Below, piece after piece: positions 34,909-41,328 of a stretch of 41,328 nt of DNA; position 1 is the first letter of the stretch, and the number at the start of each line of letters is the position of its first letter. A program made the position numbers and the translations under genes. Below the pieces are notes generated by a model. That model saw only the letters and a program-made list of their open reading frames with translations. It had not been told where the DNA came from and did not search any database. Source of the DNA: Planctomycetia bacterium (GTDB lineage: Bacteria > Planctomycetota > Planctomycetia > Pirellulales > Thermoguttaceae); the NCBI GenBank assembly GCA_030527015.1, contig JAUNBR010000002.1:1-41328 (forward strand). The letters run 5' to 3'.

Positions 34909-36081
34909 ATGTCAGAACAGAAAAATTTCCATTTTTCACATTTTGTCGGACAGTATTCATTACACAAAACACTTTGTTTCGAACTTCGGCCTGTCGGTGC
35001 CACGAGGAAACACATCAAAAACCTAAATTTAATCTCAAAAGACCAGAAGAAGGAAACAGATTTTCAAAACGCGAAGAATCTGATCGACGACATACACCGA
35101 TATTTTATTGAACGAGTGTTATTTTCTGAGGCCGCGAGTAAAATTATTTGGCAGGAAATAGCAGAACTCACCCGAGAGGTGAAAAAAAATTCGGATCCTT
35201 CCATAAAAAATATTTTGAATACGGCGCAGAAAAAAAAGAGAGAAGAAATATCGAAAATATTTTCAGATTTCAAAATTACTTTTGAAACACATTCTGCAAA
35301 AACATGTCAAAAAAAGAAAAAACAGGAAGATATTACAGAGAAAAAAGAGATATTATTTAGTAAAAAACGCTTATGTAGTGAAGCTCTCTTTAGTGAAATT
35401 ATTCCGTATTACTGGGACGAAATTCTTGCAGATTCTGTGAAAACGGAAGAAAAAGAAAAACAGTACGCAGCGTGCATGACATTTAAGAAATCCTCCACGT
35501 ATTTCACGGGATTTTATAAAAACAGAGAGAATATTTACGCCGCGGAGAAACAGGGTGTTTCGTTAGCCTGGCGAATCACCAACGAAAATTTTCCTAAATT
35601 TCTCGCAAATATCGATATTTTTCAGAAAATCCAGCAAGAATGTCCAGAAATTTTAGAAAAAACCGAAAAAGAGCTTTCAAAAATCCTGGACGGAAAACGG
35701 CTGGATGAAATATTTCGTGTGGAATATTACAGTTATCTCATGTCACAGACAGGAATCGAATTTTATAACACCATTCTTGGTGGTAACCCTTCTGAAGCCA
35801 CGGGGCAGCGAAAACTTCGCATCCCGAGCCGTTTGTGTTCATTCTCCAGCTCTCCTTCTGAAGCCACGGGGCAGCGAAAACTTCAGGGACTGAATGAAGC
35901 CATTAATCTTTGGCGTCAGAAGAATCCAGAAAAGGCCAAGAGAATTTCATTTATGTCTCCGCTTTACGCACAGATTCTCAGTGATCGCCAGAAAAAATCT
36001 TTTATCGGGGAACGCTATTTAGAAGACACGGCACTTTTGGAAGCGATTCAGGAATTCCATGATATACTGGTTCCAAATTAA
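34909..36081 (+). CDS. cas12a: Cas12a, N-terminal part (gene interrupted by E40)
   Basis: Cas12a is the single RNA-guided DNA nuclease of type V-A CRISPR systems. This ORF begins after a GAAAGGA ribosome site with FSHFVGQYSLHKTLCFELRP, the Cas12a WED-I start, and continues through the helical REC lobe (FKKSSTYFTGFYKNRENIYA, then SLAWRITNENFPKFL). It covers residues 1-385 of the whole protein, ending in FHD; the last five codons (ILVPN) and stop belong to E40. A 31-bp direct repeat (35788-35818 and 35854-35884) adds 22 residues in REC, between YNTILGG and LQGLNEAINLW. The rest of the protein is in the ORF after E40, in a different frame. Alone this fragment lacks nuclease and crRNA-processing sites. 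Confidence 0.93.
   Translation: MSEQKNFHFSHFVGQYSLHKTLCFELRPVGATRKHIKNLNLISKDQKKETDFQNAKNLIDDIHRYFIERVLFSEAASKIIWQEIAELTREVKKNSDPSIKNILNTAQKKKREEISKIFSDFKITFETHSAKTCQKKKKQEDITEKKEILFSKKRLCSEALFSEIIPYYWDEILADSVKTEEKEKQYAACMTFKKSSTYFTGFYKNRENIYAAEKQGVSLAWRITNENFPKFLANIDIFQKIQQECPEILEKTEKELSKILDGKRLDEIFRVEYYSYLMSQTGIEFYNTILGGNPSEATGQRKLRIPSRLCSFSSSPSEATGQRKLQGLNEAINLWRQKNPEKAKRISFMSPLYAQILSDRQKKSFIGERYLEDTALLEAIQEFHDILVPN
35788..35884 (+). repeat. 31-bp direct repeat inside cas12a
   Basis: CCTTCTGAAGCCACGGGGCA plus 11 further bases (ending AACTTC) occurs at 35788-35818 and again at 35854-35884, 66 bp apart, so the frame is kept. The 35 bp between them are unique. It encodes PSEATGQRKL twice. 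Confidence 0.9.
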
Positions 36082-36168
36082 AATTTCGTTTTGTGCGGCT
36101 CTAAAAGCAGGCTTTTTCAGCGAAGCAAAAAAGCCGGTGAAGCGGAATTTTATAATATATCGGGTATA
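36063..36168 (+). repeat. TATAC element E40, inserted inside cas12a
   Basis: Full copy, TATACTGGTTCCAAATTAAA to ATATCGGGTATA. It breaks the cas12a frame: the upstream ORF stops 18 bases into it and the downstream ORF is in another frame. Removing 104 bp (36063-36166, i.e. element plus one TA) rejoins GAT-AAA-ATC-TTC in one frame. Confidence 0.95.
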
Positions 36169-39029
36169 AAATCTTCCCAAAAATTCAGAAAGCATCTGAT
36201 TTATTATCGCGCTTAAAGGATTTTGACCAGCAGCGAATTTATGTTTCTTCCGCAGGCGTTCGGGAAATTTTTCAAGCACTTTTTGGTTCATGGGAACTCT
36301 TGCGAAACCAGATTTCTGAAGCTGCCGCGCAGCGTGTCTGTACCGGAAAAGCGAAGAAAAAAAATAAAACGGATTCGAAAGATATGGAATATAGCCTAAA
36401 ATTTTTGGATGAAGTGATTTCAGCGTATTTTGATGATTTTCACGAAAACACATGTCGTTCCGTGCTGGAATATTGGGCCAGTACAGAGGAATGGAGTGAA
36501 GAGATTCGTGAAAAATACGCTTTACTGAAAACAGTTTTCGAGAAAAAGTATACAGCGATTTCACCTCTGCATTCTCAGGAAGAGGATATTTCCTGGATAA
36601 AGGATTATTTGGACCAAGTAATGAACTTTTATCATAAAATAAAGATCCTCGCTGCGTCCCCTGAAAAAGATCGGGATTTAGAATTTTATTTCGATCTGGA
36701 TTCCATTTTGGAAACGCTGGAGTCCGTCATTCCATTATATAATACAGTACGAAACTCGCTCACACGAAAAGTCGGGGATGTCGAGAAATTTAAACTGAAT
36801 TTTGACTGCTCTACTCTGGCCCACGGATGGGATAAAAATAAGGAACAGAGCAATTTATGCACAATCTTTCTCAAAGACGGAAATTATTACCTGGGAATTC
36901 TTAACACTAAGAACAAAATAAAACTGGAAAAACTGACGGATTCCGACGGTGGCCCGTTTTATCAAAAGATGATTTATAAATATTTGACGGATTCAAACAA
37001 AATGCTTCCAAAAGTTTTTATTCATTCTAAAAAGTGGAAAATGAAAAATTCTCTGCCTGCGGAAATTGAAGAAGGTTACCAACAAAAAAAACATATAAAA
37101 GACAATAAGAATTTTGATTTGGAATTTTGTCGGAAATTAATAGATTATTACAAAGAATCAATTAAAAAATATAATAGGTGGCACTCTTATAATTTTCAGT
37201 TTTCAGAAACCAGTTCTTATAATAATATAAGCGAATTTTATAACGAAGTGAACGCTCAATCATACAAAATCACGTTCCAAAACATTTCGGCCTCCCAAGT
37301 CGATCGGTGGGTGGAGGATGGAAAGCTTTTCCTTTTCCAGATTTATAATAAAGATTTCGCTCCCGGGGCATCCGGTAATCCGAACATACACACGATGTAT
37401 TGGCAGCATCTGTTTTCCAAAGAAAATTTAGAGAACGTGATCTTTAAATTAGATGGTAACGCCGAACTGTTTTATCGTCCTCCAAGTCAGAATCTTGGAA
37501 CGAAAGTTATTCACCAAAAAGGGGAAAAACTTGTGAATCGCCGACTTAACGACGAAGATAGAACGCCTGTGCCGGAGGATATTTATGGAGAATTGTGCGC
37601 GTTTTTTAATGATAAATTTCCGGCTGAAAATTTATCGAAAGAGGCCGCTGCGTGGAAAGATCGGGTTACCGTTAAAGAGGCGACACATGAAATTATCAAA
37701 GATCGTCGGTACACGAAAGAGCAGTTTCAGATTCATATGAAAGTAACCATTAATTTTAATGCGAACGATGATAATAATAATGCAAAAAAAATGAATTCGT
37801 CCATATTAAAAGTACTGCAGGAACATCCTGACGACATAAATATTATCGGACTGGACCGTGGCGAAAGGAATCTGGTTTATCTTACCATCATTAATCCACG
37901 AGGCGAGATTTTGCTCCAAAAGTCCTTTAATATCGTAGGAGAAGATCGGCAAAAAATGAATTATCATGCCCGACTGGATGACCGTGAAAAAAAACGTGCG
38001 CTGGCAAAAAAATCGTGGAAACAAATTGGAAATATTAAAGATCTAAAAAAAGGTTACATTTCTCAGGTGGTTCACGAAATCGTCACGCTCATGGTGCAGT
38101 ATAATGCGATCATCGTTTTGGAAGATCTGAATTTCGGATTTAAACGTGGCCGATTTCATGTCGAAAAGCAGGTTTACCAGAAATTTGAAAAAGCACTTCT
38201 TGATAAACTGAATTATCTCGTCTTCAAAAATCATGCTGTGAATGAGCCTGCTGGCGTCCTCAAGGGTTTACAATTAACGTCAAAAGAAGACCCAAAATCG
38301 AAAAACAAAAACCAGAATGGCATCCTGTTTTACGTTCCGGCCGGATACACATCAAAAATTGATCCTCTCACAGGATTTGTCGCTCTGCTGCCTTTTGACG
38401 ACCGAGTAAAACCGTCTCAGGAACTTTACCAAAAAATGGACGCGATTCGTTATCGGGCGAAAGAAGATTATTTTGAGTTTTCTTTCGATTACAAAAATTA
38501 TGGCAAAACGTCTTTTTCATCACCGTGGAACGTCTGTACTTTTGGCGAAAAACGAATCAGCAGCCAAAAAGATTCCAGCGGAAAATGGCATCCGGTAAAT
38601 GTAAATGTCACCGAAGAAATGAAAGCACTTTTCGTGGAATATGAAATTTCTTTCCAAAACGAAAAAGACATTCTGGCGGAAATTATATCACAGACCTCCG
38701 GGAAATTTTTCAAAACGTTAAACTGGCTTTTGAGACTGACGCTTCAGCTGCGATACAGTAATTCCCAGACGGGCGAAGACTTCATTCTTTCCCCGGTCCG
38801 TAATTCGTCCGGAAAATTTTTCCGCTCCAGCGATGACCCTTATGCTCCGGTGCCGGCGGATGCGGACGCGAACGGTGCGTACCATATCGCGCTAAAAGGT
38901 CTGTGGCTTCTGCAGCACGGCATCTCGCCAAAAAAAGAAACGAATGGAAAAGAGAGTACTTATTCCGTATCCTCTATTTCTAACGAAAATTGGTTTCAGT
39001 TCGTGCGCTCTCGTCATGAGGAAACGTGA
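36168..39029 (+). CDS. cas12a: Cas12a, C-terminal part with RuvC nuclease (after E40)
   Basis: This continuous frame (953 codons from 36168, stop at 39027) completes Cas12a; joined to residues 1-385 the protein would be about 1338 residues, the usual size. Numbering is for the joined protein. WED/PI landmarks are KLNFDCSTLAHGWDKNKE and LFQIYNKDFAPGASGNPN. The crRNA-processing residues are His834, Arg843 (Lys in AsCas12a and FnCas12a) and Lys896. RuvC has Asp948 (GLDRGERN), Trp1002 in the bridge helix, Glu1037 (VLEDLNFGFKRGRF) and Asp1285 (DADANGAYHIAL), with Nuc Arg1247 (LQLRYSN). No stop or frameshift other than E40 was found. If translated alone it must start internally: a TTG at 36300 or the ATG at 36384 are candidates, without a strong ribosome site. 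cas4 starts three bases after the stop. Confidence 0.95.
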   Translation, partial: KIFPKIQKASDLLSRLKDFDQQRIYVSSAGVREIFQALFGSWELLRNQISEAAAQRVCTGKAKKKNKTDSKDMEYSLKFLDEVISAYFDDFHENTCRSVLEYWASTEEWSEEIREKYALLKTVFEKKYTAISPLHSQEEDISWIKDYLDQVMNFYHKIKILAASPEKDRDLEFYFDLDSILETLESVIPLYNTVRNSLTRKVGDVEKFKLNFDCSTLAHGWDKNKEQSNLCTIFLKDGNYYLGILNTKNKIKLEKLTDSDGGPFYQKMIYKYLTDSNKMLPKVFIHSKKWKMKNSLPAEIEEGYQQKKHIKDNKNFDLEFCRKLIDYYKESIKKYNRWHSYNFQFSETSSYNNISEFYNEVNAQSYKITFQNISASQVDRWVEDGKLFLFQIYNKDFAPGASGNPNIHTMYWQHLFSKENLENVIFKLDGNAELFYRPPSQNLGTKVIHQKGEKLVNRRLNDEDRTPVPEDIYGELCAFFNDKFPAENLSKEAAAWKDRVTVKEATHEIIKDRRYTKEQFQIHMKVTINFNANDDNNNAKKMNSSILKVLQEHPDDINIIGLDRGERNLVYLTIINPRGEILLQKSFNIVGEDRQKMNYHARLDDREKKRALAKKSWKQIGNIKDLKKGYISQVVHEIVTLMVQYNAIIVLEDLNFGFKRGRFHVEKQVYQKFEKALLDKLNYLVFKNHAVNEPAGVLKGLQLTSKEDPKSKNKNQNGILFYVPAGYTSKIDPLTGFVALLPFDDRVKPSQELYQKMDAIRYRAKEDYFEFSFDYKNYGKTSFSSPWNVCTFGEKRISSQKDSSGKWHPVNVNVTEEMKALFVEYEISFQNEKDILAEIISQTSGKFFKTLNWLLRLTLQLRYSNSQTGEDFILSPVRNSSGKFFRSSDDPYAPVPADADANGAYHIALKGLWLLQHGISPKKETNGKESTYSVSSISNENWFQFVRSRHEET

Positions 39030-39032
39030 TTT

Positions 39033-39617
39033 ATGGAACAGCCCATTACCGTTTCGACGCTGAATGATTTCATTTTTTGTCCTGCGTCGATTTACTATCA
39101 TCAGATGTATGAAAATTTGTCGCAGACTCTCTATCAGACCACGTGTCAGCTGGAGGGGTCCGCGGCGCACGCAGCAATCGACGATGGTCGATATTCCACA
39201 CGAAAAAATGTCCTGCAGGGCGTGTCAGTTTATTGTGAAAAATACAATTTAATTGGGAAAATCGATATTTTTCACATAAACACCGGCGTTTTAGTAGAGC
39301 GTAAAAAGAAAATCATAAAAATTTATGATGGATATGTTTTTCAGATTTACGCCCAGTGTTTTGCCTTGCGTGAAATGGACTATTCAGTTCGTCGGCTCCG
39401 TCTTTATAGCATGGATGATAATAGGAATCATGAGATTCCGCTGCCTGAGGAAGATGCGGAAATGCTGGCAAAATTCGAGTCGACGCTCCAAAACATTCGG
39501 CGATTCGATCTTTCGGGTTTTCAGCCCACAAATAGTGAAAAATGTAAAAAATGTATTTACCGGCCCTTCTGTGATCGTCCTTTATATGACCCGGAAGACC
39601 GTGAGAATGAAACTTAA
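39033..39617 (+). CDS. cas4: Cas4 nuclease (adaptation)
   Basis: Cas4 trims prespacers and checks the PAM before Cas1-Cas2 integrates them. This 194-residue protein has the RecB-type nuclease motifs: GKIDIFH (Asp), VERKKK (ExK) and YVFQIYAQCFAL (QxxxY). It also has the cysteines for a 4Fe-4S cluster: Cys16 near the start (FIFCPAS) and Cys171, Cys174 and Cys180 (CKKCIYRPFC). The start follows the cas12a stop by three bases, with GAGGAAAC inside the cas12a end as ribosome site, so the two are translationally linked. Length fits type V-A Cas4. An element (E41) separates it from cas1. Confidence 0.94.
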   Translation: MEQPITVSTLNDFIFCPASIYYHQMYENLSQTLYQTTCQLEGSAAHAAIDDGRYSTRKNVLQGVSVYCEKYNLIGKIDIFHINTGVLVERKKKIIKIYDGYVFQIYAQCFALREMDYSVRRLRLYSMDDNRNHEIPLPEEDAEMLAKFESTLQNIRRFDLSGFQPTNSEKCKKCIYRPFCDRPLYDPEDRENET

Positions 39618-39631
39618 TTCTGATTCCACTT

Positions 39632-39775
39632 TATACGGGTTCCATTTTAAATTTGAGTTTTTGCGGCTCTGAAAGCAAGTATTTTATGCGAAGCAAAATG
39701 CCGGGGAAGCAAAATTTATAGTGTATCGGATATAAGAATGCCGAGGAAGCGGATTTTTATGTGAATCAGATATAA
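39632..39775 (+). repeat. TATAC element E41 with an extra right arm
   Basis: Copy from TATACGGGTTCCATTTTAAA to GTATCGGATATA (39734), followed by a second right arm (GAATGCCGAGGAAGCGGATT to CAGATATAAA, ending about 39775). It lies between cas4 and cas1, 15 bp before the cas1 ATG. Confidence 0.88.
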
Positions 39776-39790
39776 AACACCGGAGGTACC

Positions 39791-40759
39791 ATGCTGGAAG
39801 CGCCAAGTTTTGTAAAAAAACAGATACTCTTCGCGTTCCTCAATCAGGGAGATAAGCTCACGTTCCAAAATGATAACGTGGTCATTCGTGACGCGGAGAA
39901 TAAAATACGGCATCAATCGACCTGTTACCGACTTTTCGCATTATACGTGGTCGGACACACGACCCTCACCACCGGCCTGATTCAGCGCGCCGCGAAGTTT
40001 GGGTTTTCGATTATTTTCCTCACCGGTGGATTTAGAATATATCATCGTATCAGTTCCCGGCATGAAGGAAATACGCTGCTTCACCGAATGCAGTATCAGT
40101 ATACCTCCTTGGATTTAGCGCGCCACATTTTATCCAACAAAATCCGCTCTCAGCGTACAGTACTCCACGGCCAGCGTGAAAAGTCTCCTGCATTAAAAGC
40201 GGCGATTCGTCTTTTGGATGAATACCTCCATCAGTTACCGACTCATGACGACTTAAACGCTCTGATGGGAGTGGAGGGCGCCGCGGCACGGATTTATTTC
40301 CCAAATCATTTTAATGATATTCCCTGGACTCGCCGACAGCCAAGAGTAAAGGCTGACTGGATCAACAGTCTTTTAGATATAGGTTACACCATTTTATTTA
40401 CATTCATTGAATCCCTGCTGGAAATTTATGGTTTCGACCTTTATTGCGGCGTCATGCACAAGGAATTTTACATGCGAAAATCGTTGGTCTGTGATCTCGT
40501 AGAGCCATTTCGCCCTTTGATTGACCAGCAAATAAAAAAATCGATTCACCTGCGGCAGTTTCAAGAAAAGGATTTTACCGTCATAAACCATTCGTATCAG
40601 TTAGAATGGAAACATTCGCCGCGATACTCTCAAATATTATTGCAAGCGATTTTAAAACGCCGTGAGGAAATTTTTAAATATATCCAGAGTTATTACCGTG
40701 CTTTTATGCGTCAAAAACCCATTTCGCAGTATCCTATTTTTGAGATAGAAAAGGAGTGA
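39791..40759 (+). CDS. cas1: Cas1 integrase
   Basis: Cas1 with Cas2 inserts new spacers at the leader end of the array. The 322-residue protein has the N-terminal beta domain (TFQNDNVVIRDAENKIRHQS) and the helical catalytic domain. Likely metal ligands are Glu162 (MGVEGAAARIYF), His223 (GVMHKEFYMR) and Glu238 (CDLVEPFRPLID), with spacing as in type II/V Cas1. The ribosome site GGAGG lies four bases before the ATG (39782-39786). cas2 follows four bases after the stop. The gene looks intact. E41 lies just upstream, so its ends may influence cas1 expression. Confidence 0.95.
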   Translation: MLEAPSFVKKQILFAFLNQGDKLTFQNDNVVIRDAENKIRHQSTCYRLFALYVVGHTTLTTGLIQRAAKFGFSIIFLTGGFRIYHRISSRHEGNTLLHRMQYQYTSLDLARHILSNKIRSQRTVLHGQREKSPALKAAIRLLDEYLHQLPTHDDLNALMGVEGAAARIYFPNHFNDIPWTRRQPRVKADWINSLLDIGYTILFTFIESLLEIYGFDLYCGVMHKEFYMRKSLVCDLVEPFRPLIDQQIKKSIHLRQFQEKDFTVINHSYQLEWKHSPRYSQILLQAILKRREEIFKYIQSYYRAFMRQKPISQYPIFEIEKE

Positions 40760-40763
40760 TTTC

Positions 40764-41036
40764 ATGCTCTTGGTTAGTTATGATATATCGAACGATAAAA
40801 AACGTACTCAATTTTCGCGCTTTTTGCAGAAATTTGGTCATCGTATTCAGTATTCCGTGTTTGAAATCGAAAACAGCACGTCCATCTTGAATAATATCGT
40901 CACAGAAATAGAGACAAAATTTTTAAAAAAATTCGACCAAAGTGACTCGATCTACTTGTTTCAGATGAGTTCTTCGTGTATAATACATAAGTTCGGTTAC
41001 GCTGAAAACGAGGATGACACATTAATTGTCATTTAA
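40764..41036 (+). CDS. cas2: Cas2
   Basis: This is the dimeric scaffold of the Cas1-Cas2 integration complex. The 90-residue protein opens with MLLVSYDISNDKKRTQFSRF, which has the Cas2 first strand and Asp, followed by FGHRIQYSVFEIENS and a C-terminal beta part. An AGGAG (40752-40756), overlapping the end of cas1, precedes the ATG. Length is typical (85-100). It looks intact and is followed by the leader and array. Confidence 0.94.
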   Translation: MLLVSYDISNDKKRTQFSRFLQKFGHRIQYSVFEIENSTSILNNIVTEIETKFLKKFDQSDSIYLFQMSSSCIIHKFGYAENEDDTLIVI

Positions 41037-41226
41037 GAACAGATCTGTGAAATATCATTTGAATAGAACAAACTTTTTTCAGATAATAAATTTACAAACC
41101 TTGGTCTTAATATCGTTTCAGGCCGAAAATTCATAAAAAGTAATACCGAAAAGGATATTTTTATGACATTTAAGATTGTCCAAACCACCCAAAATTCCAA
41201 AATTTTCGCTGATTTGGGCAACGAGG
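41037..41226 (+). promoter_or_regulatory. CRISPR leader
   Basis: About 190 bp of AT-rich DNA between cas2 and the first repeat, the expected place for the leader that holds the array promoter and the spacer-integration site. No ORF is supported. It is the only gap of this size in the window without a TATAC element. Confidence 0.7.
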
Positions 41227-41328
41227 GTTTAAAAACCTTATTTAATTTCTACTATTGTAGATCGGTCGGGTCTCGTCCGTTTTCAACATCAGTTTAAAAA
41301 CCTTATTTAATTTCTACTATTGTAGATA
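41227..41328 (+). CRISPR. Type V-A CRISPR array, first two repeats (cut by window end)
   Basis: Two identical 36-bp repeats, 41227-41262 and 41292-41327, start GTTTAAAAACCTTATTTAAT and end AATTTCTACTATTGTAGAT. The end is the Cas12a crRNA handle with stem TCTAC/GTAGA. They flank one spacer of 29 bp (41263-41291, CGGTCGGGTCTCGTCCGTTT then TCAACATCA). The array continues past the window, so its length is unknown. The repeat type matches the adjacent cas genes. Confidence 0.96.

Noticed and set aside
36063..36168. E40 as a self-splicing intron or intein
   Set aside because: At ~102 bp it is far too short for a group I or II intron, has no intein motifs, and the same element occurs many times between genes. 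RNA-level removal is kept only as a test in findings.

Overview
The window looks like chromosomal DNA of a Gram-negative bacterium, most probably a member of the Planctomycetota or a close PVC relative. This is inferred from gene content only. The evidence is a Kdo/LPS gene (kdsA), lipoproteins with lipoboxes, LL-diaminopimelate aminotransferase (common in the PVC group), a 17-repeat LRR protein, a stand-alone Hsp70-like protein, a secreted protein built of GNDTY-type repeats, and a split transketolase pair. No rRNA, tRNA or recognisable transposase gene was seen.

Layout. Positions 1-7400: a truncated unknown gene, a two-TM membrane protein, an MBL-fold hydrolase, an ASCH-domain protein, a very acidic small protein and scpB. 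7976-12300: a repeat-rich secreted protein, epmA, then a ~0.8 kb minisatellite of seven ~124-bp units. 12610-24971: transketolase C and N halves, a large lipoprotein, kdsA, nrdR, a soluble-looking histidine kinase, ettA and a polytopic membrane protein. 25352-33973: an EFR1-type flavodoxin/ferredoxin, the LRR protein, the Hsp70-like protein, a TPR-like lipoprotein and dapL. 34909-41328: a type V-A CRISPR-Cas locus (cas12a, cas4, cas1, cas2, leader and the first two repeats of an array cut by the window edge).

The dominant non-genic feature is a ~105-bp interspersed element with imperfect terminal inverted repeats beginning TATAC and an internal hairpin, in about 41 full, degenerate or partial copies (about one per kb, roughly a tenth of the sequence), numbered E1-E41 below. 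Every intergenic gap longer than about 55 bp to the left of the CRISPR leader holds at least one copy. The behaviour fits a MITE that duplicates TA: removing 104 bp at one site restores a gene exactly, and tandem copies share a single TA.

The main result is that one element (E40) lies inside cas12a and splits it into a 390-codon N-terminal ORF and a long C-terminal ORF in another frame. Deleting the element plus one TA joins the frames into a continuous ~1338-residue Cas12a with all RuvC residues and most crRNA-processing residues in place. E40 is the only copy seen inside a clearly essential coding stretch. Adaptation genes, leader and repeats look intact, so this is either a recently inactivated effector beside a live adaptation module or a naturally split or reversibly switched Cas12a.
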